The notes beneath the pieces were generated by a model. The model ran no database searches. It saw only the letters and a list, made by a program, of their open reading frames with translations, and was not told the origin of the DNA. Below, piece by piece: positions 9,476 through 18,097 of a DNA stretch of 64,000 bases. The position numbers were made by a program, and so were the translations under genes. Each line of letters begins with the position of its first letter. Within the stretch, counting starts at the first letter, position 1. The DNA comes from Bradyrhizobium sp. Gha (GTDB lineage: Bacteria > Pseudomonadota > Alphaproteobacteria > Rhizobiales > Xanthobacteraceae), in NCBI RefSeq assembly GCF_900113735.1, contig NZ_FOQM01000023.1, forward strand, positions 1-64,000, written 5' to 3'.

Positions 9476-10420
9476 ATGAGCCGGACGTCGACCCTGCCCA
9501 AGCGCCTACAGCCAATGCTCGCTACGCTCACCGACGCGCCGTTCGACGACCCGACTGGGTTTTCGAGGATAAATACGATGGCTTCCGGATGATCGCGGAA
9601 ATCCGGCGGGGCAAGGTTTCGCTGTATAGCCGCAACGGCAAGATCATCAGCCGCAGCTATGTCGAGGTCGCCAAAGCGCTGGAGGGCGTGAAGCGACGCG
9701 GTGATCGATGGCGAGCTCGTCGCGATCGGAAAGGACGGCGTCTCGCATTTCCAGCTGCTTCAGAACGCGCTGCGCCATGAAGCAAAGCTCCTGTATTGCG
9801 CCTTCGATCTCATGTTTCAGGGCACAGCGGACCTGCGCAAACAGCCTCTGCTCGAGCGCAAGGAGCGGCTGAAAGCGATCCTGCCGAGCCACCGGTTGAT
9901 CGCTTTCAGCCGCCACCGCAAAGCGAACGGCACGAAATTCTTCGCCGAGGCCGAGCGGAGGGGTCTGGAAGGCGTCATGGCGAAGCGCGCCGACAGCGTG
10001 TATGCGTCCGGAAGCCGGACGGCGGATTGGCTGAAGATCAAGACAGCAAAGCGGCAGGAAGTGGTGATCGCGGGCTTCACGGCGCCGAGGCGCACCAGGC
10101 CGTTCTTCGGCGCCCTGGTCCTCGCCGTGCGGGAAGACGACACATGGCGCTATATCGGACATGTCGGCACTGGCTTCAGCCACAAGGTCCTGGAAGACCT
10201 CGACGCCAAGCTCGTGAAGCTGACGACCCCGAAGTCACCCTTCCCTGCCAAAGTGAAGGACGAGGCCGCCACGACCTGGGTCAAGCCCTCGTTGGTTGCC
10301 GAGGTCAAATTTGCGGAGTGGACGAGCAAGGGCGAGCTGCGCCAGCCTGTCTACCTTGGGCTCAGGTCGGACAAGCGGGCGAAGGACGTCGTGCGTGAGC
10401 GAGAACCTCCGCGAAAATAG
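9476..10420 (+). pseudogene. ligD: LigD-type ATP-dependent DNA ligase (NHEJ), two frameshifts
   Basis: The gene starts at the ATG at 9476 (MSRTSTLPKRLQPMLATLTD). A one-base loss near 9555 (ccgactggg, expected ccg-gac-tgg) moves the frame; the nucleotidyltransferase motif EDKYDGFR with its catalytic lysine is in the new frame. A two-base loss near 9692 restores the first frame before VIDGELVAIGKDG. The rest is intact (DLMFQG, EGVMAKRADSVYASG, DWLKIK) through the OB-fold end. Restored length is about 315 residues, normal for stand-alone LigD ligases. The original frame meets a TGA near 9590, so no full protein is made. Ku, its partner, is also broken at 12500. Confidence 0.85.
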
Positions 10421-10494
10421 CGCTTCCCTCCGGGCGTAACCCGGCAAACGGAAGGATTGACGCACTCGCCTCCTCCGCGCTCCGCGGTGGGCAC

Positions 10495-10959
10495 TCAGTC
10501 GCCTCCAAGGTCGTGGATTTCCGGCCGCATGCCGTCAGGCGTGAGTTCGAGCGTTGCAAGCGTGATCGGCAGCTTGAAACGCCGGGGTCCCGCGCTGCCG
10601 GGATTCAGATAGAGAACGCCACCGACCGTGTCGATCTTCGGCACGTGGGAATGCCCGGAGACGATGACATCGATGCCGGCGCCGGGATCGACCTTCAGCG
10701 TCTTCAGGTCGTGCAGAACGTAAATCGACTTACCCGCCAGGCGCACGAGTTTCGTGTCGGGGTAGTCGCGAGCCCACTCACCACCATCCACGTTTCCACG
10801 AATGGCCGTCACGGGCGCAATCCGGCGAAGCGCGTCGACGATTTCGGGGCGCCCGATGTCGCCGGCATGGATGATGTGATCGACGCCCGTCAGGCCTCGT
10901 TCCGCCTCGGGTCTCAACAGGCCGTGTGTGTCCGAAATAATTCCAATCCTGAACATCAT
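10495..10959 (-). CDS. Metallophosphoesterase, YfcE/MJ0936 type
   Basis: A 154-residue calcineurin-like phosphoesterase with all expected metal motifs in order: SDTHG near residue 9, HAGDIG (about 31), GNVD (about 55), SGHSH (about 101) and LNPGS. Family members are phosphodiesterases of varied substrates. The start overlaps the stop of the NUDIX gene by 4 nt (ATGA), so the two are translationally coupled; hydrolysis of nucleotide-like substrates by both is a plausible common theme but is inferred. The first of two adjacent ATGs is given. Confidence 0.88.
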   Translation of the reverse strand: MMFRIGIISDTHGLLRPEAERGLTGVDHIIHAGDIGRPEIVDALRRIAPVTAIRGNVDGGEWARDYPDTKLVRLAGKSIYVLHDLKTLKVDPGAGIDVIVSGHSHVPKIDTVGGVLYLNPGSAGPRRFKLPITLATLELTPDGMRPEIHDLGGD

Positions 10960-11459
10960 TTCCCGGCGCTCTCAACTGCGATTGGCAAAAGACGATCGAG
11001 AAACTCTACCTGAGCGGACAGCATCTTGGTCCGCGCGAGCTCGATATCAAACCATTCCGCCCGATCGACTTCGGGAAAGCTCTGCCGTCGACCGCTTCGA
11101 GGCGGCCATTCGATATCGAAGGTATTGCTGGTCAGCACTGCCGGATCAAAGTGGCCCTCGCCGGCGAACGCGATGACGCGCTTCCCTCCTCGCTGTCGGA
11201 CTTCCCCCAGCGCCTTGAGTGGGCCAATCGAAGCGCTTGGGCCGAGTTCTTCGGCAAATTCGCGTCGAGCGACGTTCTCCGGAGCATCATTGGCATCGAT
11301 TTCGCCCTTTGGGATGGACCAGGCGCCATCATCCTTCTTGCGCCAGAACGGACCGCCGGGATGAACCAGCAGTACCTCGAGCCCACGAGCGCCCTTGCGG
11401 TATGCGAGAATGCCCGCGCTCAAGGTCGATCTCCTGGAAGTCTCTTTCACCGCAGCCAT
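10956..11459 (-). CDS. NUDIX hydrolase
   Basis: A 167-residue protein with a clear Nudix box at about 52-74 (GEIDAND, then ARREFAEELG) and an upstream GAWSIPKG strand. NUDIX enzymes hydrolyse nucleoside diphosphate derivatives using the box glutamates to bind Mg2+. The frame is open further upstream to 11552, but that extension is the tail of a neighbouring pseudogene; the ATG at 11459 follows TAGGAG with a good gap and gives the normal family length. It is coupled to the metallophosphoesterase by a 4-nt overlap. Confidence 0.88.
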   Translation of the reverse strand: MAAVKETSRRSTLSAGILAYRKGARGLEVLLVHPGGPFWRKKDDGAWSIPKGEIDANDAPENVARREFAEELGPSASIGPLKALGEVRQRGGKRVIAFAGEGHFDPAVLTSNTFDIEWPPRSGRRQSFPEVDRAEWFDIELARTKMLSAQVEFLDRLLPIAVESAGK

Positions 11460-11466
11460 ATCGCTC

Positions 11467-11740
11467 CTACTTTGCAGAGCAATCGAGCGCCGGCGAGCCG
11501 CCGCTCGGCATACCGGACCGCGCTCGCCGAGCGCCTGCTTAGCCTCGTCCACGGTCCTACCGCCGTTATTTCGGCCTCGCGGTCGCCAGCCTTCCTGGCG
11601 TCGCGCACCGCTCGCCGGGCCGCCATTAGACTGCCGACGAGATGATCTCGCGTTACCTCGTGGAGATTGGGATTTGCCATCCGCCAGAGCCTGTCGCGGA
11701 CGACGAAGGAGTGGCCGTCCGGCGTCACCGGATGCTTCAC
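11467..11740 (-). pseudogene. Small conserved hypothetical protein, frameshifted
   Basis: The N-terminal part (MKHPVTPDGHSFVVRDRLWR) is recognisable as a small bradyrhizobial hypothetical protein. It loses its frame near residue 63; the conserved continuation VDEAKQALGERGPV lies in the frame that later becomes the NUDIX gene, and a third frame gives GGSPALDCSAK and a stop at 11467. At least two shifts are needed to join these. The stop lies right at the NUDIX ribosome site. Function unknown. Confidence 0.55.
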
Positions 11741-11745
11741 GACAC

Positions 11746-12679
11746 CTAAGCCGACTTCCGCTGCGGCTTGGCCGCCGGCTTCTTCGCCGAGGCCTCCTTC
11801 GCCGGCTTCTTGCCTGCGATCGGCATCAGCATTTCCTTCTGCCCGGCCGCCGCCTTGCGCGGCTTCTTTCCTGATTTCTTCGGCGCCTCTGTCGCGGCCG
11901 CCCCCTCTCTTCCGATGCTCTTGCGCAGCGCGTCCATCAGATCGACGACGTTCTCGCCTCGAGGGCGCGCTTTCGCGGTGATGGGTTTGCCAGCGCGCTT
12001 CTGATTGATGAGATCGATGAGGGCGGTTTCGTACTGGTCTTCGAACTTATCCGGCTCGAAATGGCCCGCCTTCTGATTGACGATGTGCTTGGCAAGGTCG
12101 AGCATGTCCTTGGTGACTTTGACATCCTGGATATCGTCGAAATATTCATCCGCAGCACGGACTTCGTAGGGATAGCGCAGCAACGTGCCCATCAGTCCCT
12201 TGTCGAGAGGCTCGAGCGCGATGATGTGCTCGCGATTGGTCAGCACCACGCGACCGATCGCAACCTTGTTCATTTCGCGGATGGTTTCCCGAATGACGGC
12301 GAAGGCATCGTGCCCGACTTTACCGTCGGGACGCAGGTAGTAGGGGCGAATAAGATATCGCGGATCGATCTCGCTGCGGTCGACGAACTCGTCGATCTCG
12401 ATGGTTCGGGTCGATTCCAGCGCGACGTTCTCGAGCTCCTGCTTGGTCACTTCAATGAAGGTATCGGTGTCGACCTTGTAGCCCTTGACGATGTCCTCGT
12501 TTGTCGACCTCCTCGCCGGTGTCGGCGTCGACCTTGGCGTACTTGATCCGATGGCCGGTCTTTCGGTTCAGCTGGTTGAACGACACCTTTTCGGATTCCG
12601 AGGTGGCCGGATAGAGCGCGACCGGACAGGTGACGAGGGAAAGACGCAGGAAGCCTTTCCAGTTAGCGCGGGCGGCCAT
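11746..12679 (-). pseudogene. ku: Ku protein (NHEJ), one frameshift
   Basis: The N-terminal frame (12452-12679) reads MAARANWKGFLRLSLVTCPV and the C-terminal frame (11746-12450) continues EVTKQELENVALESTRTIEI. One extra A in the run at about 12500-12502 (coding strand AAAC) separates them. Together they give a full bacterial Ku core beta-barrel domain and a lysine/alanine/proline-rich tail (about 60 residues, many KKP and KPA repeats) typical of DNA-contacting Ku extensions. Ku binds broken ends and recruits LigD. It sits in opposite orientation to the ligase with the NUDIX and phosphoesterase genes between. A run-length sequencing error cannot be excluded for this single shift. Confidence 0.85.
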
Positions 12680-12820
12680 GCCGGGGGAACTCCGATACTG
12701 ATACCGGATTCAAGACGAACGAACACGCTTGGTTCCGACATGGCGACCCCGTCCCACAGGAGGATTTTTCTCAGCGGCGGCCCGGTCGCACTCGACATCT
12801 TGTTATGTTCTAATTCAGGC

Positions 12821-13216
12821 ATGACCGACCGACCCGCGAGCTGGCGCATGCCGACCCCGAAACAGTTGGAAAAATTGGCCGCTGAAGCGGACCGTAGACG
12901 AGCGCCGTCCGCTACGGGTCCGGATGCCCCCCTCCCGGCCGAATATTGGGAATCGGTGCTCAAAGATCCTCGCGCCGGCGCGACCGGGACCCATGCCCGA
13001 GAGCGACGCCTCTCGGAAATTAAGGCCCACGTGCTGCGCGTCTCCTGCCGCCGCTGCAAGCGGTCCGTAGAAATCCAGACCGCCGATGCCGTCCGCTTGT
13101 ACGGCGCCAACGCAGTCTGGAACGACGTGGCGCAGCGGTTGCTCGACAACACCTGCCAGCAGCGCACCGGCAGGCATGAAGAAGACGGGTGCTGGCCCGC
13201 GTTCGAGACGCCGTAG
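12821..13216 (+). CDS. Conserved hypothetical protein with Cys pairs
   Basis: A 131-residue protein starting MTDRPASWRMPTPKQLEKLA. The C-terminal half has RVSCRRCKRSVEIQ, then RLLDNTC and EEDGCWP, giving four cysteines and a histidine that could form a zinc ribbon. I recognise it only as a rhizobial hypothetical family. It is transcribed away from Ku. The ATG at 12821 gives the best conserved start; upstream in-frame codons read through the Ku promoter region. Confidence 0.6.
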   Translation: MTDRPASWRMPTPKQLEKLAAEADRRRAPSATGPDAPLPAEYWESVLKDPRAGATGTHARERRLSEIKAHVLRVSCRRCKRSVEIQTADAVRLYGANAVWNDVAQRLLDNTCQQRTGRHEEDGCWPAFETP

Positions 13217-13262
13217 TCGCTCTGCATTTGCCGATCCGATCTCGTTGCGCCTGGATGTGCGG

Positions 13263-13541
13263 ATGGCCCCGAAGTATCTCCCTACGCCCCTATCGGGCGG
13301 CGATCGCAAGGCTCTGGCGAAAGAGCTCGGCAAAGCACGCGCGATGGCTAACATCCTGGCTACCCAATCGGCGGAGATGCGGGCCAAAGGCGAGGCAATG
13401 ATCCAGCAAGCCGACAGGCTGCTGTGCGAAAGCTGGAACGAGCGGATGTGGAGTGACGGCTACCCGTGGATTGCATCTAAGACACCAAGAGCCCCTTCCC
13501 CCAGCAGCCTAGCGGATTACCGAAACCGGAAGCACAATTGA
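13263..13541 (+). CDS. Small hypothetical protein
   Basis: A 92-residue frame beginning MAPKYLPTPLSGGDRKALAK, with a predicted helix rich in Lys, Ala and Glu (about 14-50) and a tryptophan-containing end (WNERMWSDGYPWI). It follows the Cys-pair gene by 46 nt on the same strand. I do not recognise it. The frame opens further upstream within the previous gene, but that part lacks coding character. Confidence 0.45.
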   Translation: MAPKYLPTPLSGGDRKALAKELGKARAMANILATQSAEMRAKGEAMIQQADRLLCESWNERMWSDGYPWIASKTPRAPSPSSLADYRNRKHN

Positions 13542-13635
13542 CTGACAATACCCTCTGGGCCGAGTTACCTACTGTTCGAGGCAGCAACGACGATCCTGCC
13601 GTCCAAGCCGAATACAAGCTCAGCAGCTCAAACGC

Positions 13636-13740
13636 GATGAAGAGCCCGCAGAGGAGCTTCAGGAAGGGCGAGATGACCACCCGGGTATGTAGCGGATGAT
13701 CGGCGCGACAATGTTTGACACGATCCCGTTCATGACTCGT
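13636..13740 (+). repeat. Remnant copy of the effector-candidate 3' end
   Basis: The stretch reads DEEPAEELQEGRDDHPGM then a TAG, and closely repeats the 3' end of the large gene at 16651-16746, including the non-coding text after its stop (TGTAGCG, ATGATCGGCG, ACACGATCCC). It lies upstream of the gene in the same direction, about 3.0 kb from its match. It is therefore a tail left by a related gene, or a recombination scar. No other gene is seen in 13542-13953. Confidence 0.65.
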
Positions 13741-13953
13741 CCGCCGGTACTGCGGCGCGCTGATCCTGAGCAGGCCGGGGTGGGGACGCCACCCGCGTGG
13801 GGAAGGGCCTCGTAGTTCCCAAAGTGTTACAACTCTGCGAAATGTTCGAAGCTGCCAGTAGGCGCGAAGAGCCCAGATCATGAGGAGACGCTGATCCCGA
13901 GCGATGTCGTTTCAGAGGTTGGCCGGTGCGACCCGTACGTGACCAGCGGCCCC

Positions 13954-13983
13954 GTCAGGCTCTCGAAAGTTTGCCCGACTACA
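13954..13983 (+). promoter_or_regulatory. tts box (TtsI-dependent type III secretion promoter)
   Basis: The sequence GTCAGGCTCTCGAAAG followed by TTTGCCCGACTA fits the rhizobial tts-box pattern as I remember it (GTCAG, CT, N, TCGAAAG, then CC and CTA). TtsI, a two-component-type activator expressed in response to flavonoids and NodD, binds such boxes ahead of type III secretion and effector genes. The box ends 36 nt before a GTG start with a good ribosome site, on the correct strand. ttsI and the secretion apparatus are outside the window. Confidence 0.75.
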
Positions 13984-14019
13984 GTGACTTGTTCGGATGA
14001 TCCTGAAGGTGAGGTTAGC

Positions 14020-16680
14020 GTGGACCCGCAACACTTTAATGCATTTAATGTACCAGCTTCGTCGCACGTGCAGCACGCGGTCTCCGAAGCGCCGCAGAGG
14101 GACGAGGCCGTGCAATTTGAGCAGCACTTGGCCGAGGCAAGCCAAGCCGCTCCCGTCGCCATCAGGGACCCCGCCTATCCCAATCTGTCTACAGAAGACC
14201 AACACCTTATCGAGCGCGTGATCACTCAATATAAGGATCAGAAAAAGCCAACACCTGGAACGGTTAGACACTATACGCAGGTACTTCATAGACTGGTGAA
14301 TGATCTTCGCACGCGCGGCCAAACGACCGATCTAGCGGACCATGAGTCCCTGCTCGAATACGCAAATACTTACTTTCCGAACGACTCAAATATTAAGGCG
14401 GGGCTGAGGGTTCTTGGTGCGTATCATGGCATTGACTCCAACTACCCCCGTCTGTCTCCGGAGGACCTGAGCCTTATCGATAGAATAATTACTCAATATG
14501 CGCCTCACAAAAACGTACTACCTGCAACGGCTACACAGTACTCTACGGCACTTCGTCGACTGGCGAATGACGTCCGCGCTCGCGGCCAAACAATCGATCT
14601 AGCGGACCACAAGTTCCTGCTCGATCACACAAATACTTACTTCCCGAAAGACGAATATATGAAGAGAGGGCTAAGCGTCCTTCTTGCATATTATGGCCGT
14701 GACCCCGCCTATCCCAATCTGTCTACAGAGGACCGAAACGTTATCGATCGCGTCATTACTCAATTTGCGGCTCGGAAAAACCCAAAACCTGAAACGGTTG
14801 AACGTTATACTCGAGCGCTTCGTCAACTCGCGAATGATTTCCGCGGTCGCGGCCAAACGACCGATTTAGCGGACCACAAGTCCCTGCTCGAATACGCAAA
14901 TTCTTATTTTCCGAAAAACGGGCAGATGAGGTCAGTGGTAGGAGTCCTTCGTAAGTATTATGCCCCCGATGATAACGCCGCTCCTTCGAGAGCAGCGAAG
15001 AGACTGAGGACGCTGAACGATCTGGAAGAGATTGTGGTATACCGACAATCAAGTGCAAACGTCGCTTCAGAAGGAAGTAGCGCAGCGCCGCAGGTTGACT
15101 CAAGAGGCGTCATAATCCGGGGGCAGTCGGACAGGCGGCCTGTTTATTCCGAGGATGCTGCCGCCGTCTCGGAGCTTGAGCAGGCGCTCATCAAGGGCGG
15201 CATGACCTCCAGATGGGCAGGGCAGCTTGGAAGCAGCCTCGTTGGCTTTAGCCGCTGGCTGTTCGAAAACAACAGATCGAGCATTGTTGCTCGGCTGGAC
15301 CGCGAGGCGCTGAGCGACGATGGTGCCATACTTAAGCACAAAGGAGGGAATAATACCATTCTCCTCAAAGCCCTGAAATATTTCCACACCTTTCGGACCA
15401 CGGGAGTGGTCGTGCCCAAGCAACCCGGTCGCGCAAGCGCCAAGCTTAATGCTTCCGACCAGAACGTGGCGCTCAATCCCGAAAGCGCTGTGCAGATGGT
15501 ACCGCGGCGCATCGACGACGCCGCTGCGCAGCACAGCGCGCCGCACGAAGCGAGTACTCGGCTAGAGGAGCTTGGGGAGGGACAGGACGGTCAACACGCC
15601 CCCTGGTCTCTCATTCAGGAGCAAACCGCATTGGATTCAGAGCAGCTCCCTCAGGGAGAGCTTCGGCGAGTGCTGGATCATCTGGATGATGAAGCCATGC
15701 CGCCGCCAGCCTCCCTGGCTTCAGAGGAGCTCCAGCGGCTGGTAAAACAGTTGCATAACGAACTTCACGGGCCTGGAGACAATGATCCTGCTCTTTCGTT
15801 TTCCATCGATCCGGAAGAGTTTACTTTGGACCGCGAGCTGTTCTCTCCAGAGGAGCTTCTGCGACCGCTTGATGACGAACCTGCAGAGGAGCTTCAGCGT
15901 CTGGAGAAACAGTTGCATGACGAGCTTCACGCGCTAGGAGCCAATCATCCAGCTCCGTCGGTCGATCCGGAAGAGTTTACTTTGGAGCTCGAACAGTTCT
16001 CTCCAGGGGAGCTTCGGCAACTACTTGATCACGAGCCGGCAGAGGAGATTCAGCAAAGGCGACATGATCAACTGGCCCCGTCAGCTTCCGCCCAAGCCGG
16101 ATTGGATTCAGAGCAGCTCCCTCAGGGGGAACTTCGGCGACTACTGGATTATCTGGGTGATGAAGCCGTGCCGTCGGCAGTCTCCTTTGCTTTAGAGGAG
16201 TTGCAGCGAATAGAAAAACAGTTTCCCGACGAGCCAAGAGTCAATCATCCTGCTTTGTCGTTTCCGACTGATCCGGAAGACCTCACTTTAGATCGCGAAC
16301 TGTTCTCTCCAGAGGAGCTCCTGCGACCGCTTTCCGACGAGCCAGCAGAGGAGCTTCAGGAAAGCCGAGATGATCAACCCGCGCCGTCGGCTTTCATGCA
16401 GGCGCAAGCCGCATCCCACTCAGAGCAGCTTCCTCAGGCGGCGCTTCGGCGAGTGCTGGATCATCTGGAGGATGAAGCTATGCCGTTGCCAGCCTCCGTC
16501 GCTTCGAATGAGCTTCAGCGTCTGGAAAAACAGTTGCGTGACGAGTTTCACGGACTTGGAGACAATCATCCTGCTCTGTCATTTTCTGTCGATCAGGAAG
16601 ACCTAACTTTTGATCTCGAGCGGTTCTCTCCGGGGGAGCTTCGGCGACTACTTGATGAAGAGCCCGCAGAGGAGCTTTAG
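14020..16680 (+). CDS. Candidate type III effector with tandem SAM-like repeats and acidic repeats
   Basis: This is an 886-residue protein. The open frame extends up to 13939, but that part contains the tts box, so I choose the GTG at 14020, which has GGTGAGG just upstream; no ATG occurs early. Residues 50-316 hold three 89-residue tandem repeats (for example DPAYPNLSTEDQ, RVITQ, YTQVLHRLVNDLR, LADHESLLEYANTYFP) that resemble the SAM-like core-binding fold of phage integrases. A fourth, diverged unit lies near 385-470. Residues 538-886 hold acidic leucine-rich units starting SEQLPQ.LRR.LD (538, 695, 799) with EELQRLEKQL and FSPEELLRPL motifs. No catalytic domain or signal peptide is seen. It resembles the N-terminal repeat part of bradyrhizobial NopD-like effectors but lacks a C48 protease domain; either a separate effector or a truncated one. 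Confidence 0.75.
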   Translation: MDPQHFNAFNVPASSHVQHAVSEAPQRDEAVQFEQHLAEASQAAPVAIRDPAYPNLSTEDQHLIERVITQYKDQKKPTPGTVRHYTQVLHRLVNDLRTRGQTTDLADHESLLEYANTYFPNDSNIKAGLRVLGAYHGIDSNYPRLSPEDLSLIDRIITQYAPHKNVLPATATQYSTALRRLANDVRARGQTIDLADHKFLLDHTNTYFPKDEYMKRGLSVLLAYYGRDPAYPNLSTEDRNVIDRVITQFAARKNPKPETVERYTRALRQLANDFRGRGQTTDLADHKSLLEYANSYFPKNGQMRSVVGVLRKYYAPDDNAAPSRAAKRLRTLNDLEEIVVYRQSSANVASEGSSAAPQVDSRGVIIRGQSDRRPVYSEDAAAVSELEQALIKGGMTSRWAGQLGSSLVGFSRWLFENNRSSIVARLDREALSDDGAILKHKGGNNTILLKALKYFHTFRTTGVVVPKQPGRASAKLNASDQNVALNPESAVQMVPRRIDDAAAQHSAPHEASTRLEELGEGQDGQHAPWSLIQEQTALDSEQLPQGELRRVLDHLDDEAMPPPASLASEELQRLVKQLHNELHGPGDNDPALSFSIDPEEFTLDRELFSPEELLRPLDDEPAEELQRLEKQLHDELHALGANHPAPSVDPEEFTLELEQFSPGELRQLLDHEPAEEIQQRRHDQLAPSASAQAGLDSEQLPQGELRRLLDYLGDEAVPSAVSFALEELQRIEKQFPDEPRVNHPALSFPTDPEDLTLDRELFSPEELLRPLSDEPAEELQESRDDQPAPSAFMQAQAASHSEQLPQAALRRVLDHLEDEAMPLPASVASNELQRLEKQLRDEFHGLGDNHPALSFSVDQEDLTFDLERFSPGELRRLLDEEPAEEL

Positions 16681-16856
16681 GAAAGGCGAAATGTCATCCA
16701 TGTATGTAGCGAATGATCGGCGAGACATTACCGGACACGATCCCCTCGACCATTTGTCATTCGGCCTGCAATATTGACCCCTAAGCCGGGGGATCGGCGT
16801 CCAAAATTGGCTCTGACTCACTTTTGATGCAGTTTGGGGGATGTCTGGCGCTTTGA
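16681..16856. other. IS scar region
   Basis: Past the effector stop the text matches 13685-13740 for about 65 bases. It then turns into GGCCTGCAATATTGACCCCT and CGTCCAAAATTG, typical of the end of IS21-type elements, and then the upstream side of an ISL3 transposase. The two look like nested insertion remnants. The family names are from memory of end sequences. Confidence 0.35.
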
Positions 16857-17176
16857 TTGGGGGAGAATCAGCGCCATGCAGCAGGCACTCCAAGCTTGGT
16901 CGAGGCCCGCGACATCATCGCCGAATTCCACGTGATGATCCGGCGAAAGGTTGAGGAAGGGCTTACCGCATGGATCGAGCGCGCTCGCATCAGTTTCGTC
17001 GCCTCGTTCCGAGCGGCGTCGTCAGGGACGAAGCGGCGGTTCGGGCGGCAATCACCTCGCCCTGGTCCAACGGACAGACTGAAGGTCAGATCACGCGCCT
17101 CAAGCTCGTCAGGCCTCAGATGTATGGCCGCGGGAAAATCGATCTGCTTCAGGCCAGACTAATCGGCGCAGAATAA
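16857..17176 (+). pseudogene. ISL3-family transposase, C-terminal fragment with frameshift
   Basis: The fragment reads PSLVEARDIIAEFHVMIRRK, WIERAR, then in a second frame FRRLVPSGVVRDEAAV, PWSNGQTEGQITRLKLV and GKIDLLQARLIGAE. The PWSNGQTEGQ block is the hallmark of the ISL3 DDE domain end. One shift occurs near 16985-16995, and the N-terminal three quarters is missing. It marks an insertion remnant just downstream of the effector candidate. Confidence 0.8.
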
Positions 17177-17653
17177 TCGGAGCTGCACCAAAACTGCGAC
17201 AGAGCACAATTTGCAAACCGATTGACACCAATGAGTTTATTTGCCGGAGGTATTGCCCGACGAGCACACGCACGTGCATACCGTTTACGACGTGGGCTGG
17301 CATCATCACGCCCCGGAAAAAGGCAAGTCCCGTTTTCTCCAATCCTTCCTCTTCGTCCGGCGACCGTCCAGTGCGACCGGGCATTAACCTGTGTAGATCG
17401 ATGTCGTTTCCCGATCGATCCCGAATTTCGGCCCGCACCGCCCAAAGAGCATAGACTACCAATGATTGTCTCCGGGATTCCTGTCGTCGCATTCTCTCCG
17501 GCCGATGTTAAAAACGATGCGTCCGCGTGCGTTGAAGAGATCGGCTGCGGGCTGTCGGTTCTCGCGCAGGAACCGTTTGCGATGCTCGGTCTTGAATCTC
17601 CACCGTGGCTGGATTTTCGTCCACGCGGTGAGCGATCATCGGGCTATAACCGG
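17177..17653. other. No supported gene between IS fragment and conjugation remnant
   Basis: Open frames exist on both strands but none has a recognisable domain, a good ribosome site and a sensible length. The place where trbB and the rest of a trb operon would follow the CopG-like gene is occupied by this unrelated sequence, which indicates that the conjugation operon is cut here. Confidence 0.4.
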
Positions 17654-18090
17654 CTATCCTCCCGTCGGCTCGCTCTCCTGAATATCTTCCGGGATTTCCT
17701 GTCGCAGCTTCGGCCCTTGACTAAGCCGTCGCCCGAGCGCCGCAACGAAATTGTCCCACCGCGCCCCCCTTGCGCCCGCGCCGCCTTTGCAGCCGGTTCG
17801 GGGAGTGGCGGTGTCGTCGCGAGCCAGAACCGAACGAATAACGCCAGGGTTTCGACCGAGATCCCGATGTCGCGTTCGAGCCGCGCGATGCGGCGATCGA
17901 CCTGATCGAGTCGCTTGGCAATGGCGGCCTCCCGCCGCTCGTCGGCGTCCGGCGACAGGAAGGACGCGATCGCGGCTTCGGCGATGAGCGACATCGGCTG
18001 CTCGCGCCGGGCGGCATAGGCCGACAGCGTCTTCATGACCTCCGGATCGAGATAGACCGATATCTGGGCTTTCTTCTTCGGCGCGGTCAT
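17654..18090 (-). pseudogene. CopG-like ribbon-helix-helix protein of the tra/trb locus, frameshifted
   Basis: The protein begins MTAPKKKAQISVYLDPEVMK, a ribbon-helix-helix DNA-binding N-terminus, followed by a coiled helix (RLDQVDRRIARLERDIGIS) and a hydrophobic stretch (LALFVRFWLATTPPLPEP). This family lies between traG and trbB in alphaproteobacterial conjugation operons. At the G-run near 17755-17765 the frame is lost; the other frame gives WDNFVAALGRRLSQGPKLRQ and IPEDIQESEP with a stop at 17654. A single shift in a homopolymer could also be a sequencing error. It starts 7 nt after traG. Confidence 0.7.
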
Positions 18091-18097
18091 GCCTGCC

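Noticed and set aside
12485..12820. N-terminal extension of the hypothetical protein at 12821
   Set aside because: It overlaps the Ku 5' end in antisense and the intergenic region; the ATG at 12821 begins the recognisable part.
13939..14019. ATG-like upstream start for the effector candidate at 13939
   Set aside because: It would place the tts box inside the coding sequence; the GTG at 14020 has a proper ribosome site after the promoter.
14167..14967. Reading the three 89-residue repeats as tyrosine recombinase
   Set aside because: Only the core-binding-like fold is repeated; no catalytic domain with R, H, R, Y residues follows.
17222..17905. 227-residue plus-strand frame
   Set aside because: It overlaps the CopG-like gene in antisense, has no motif and no ribosome site.
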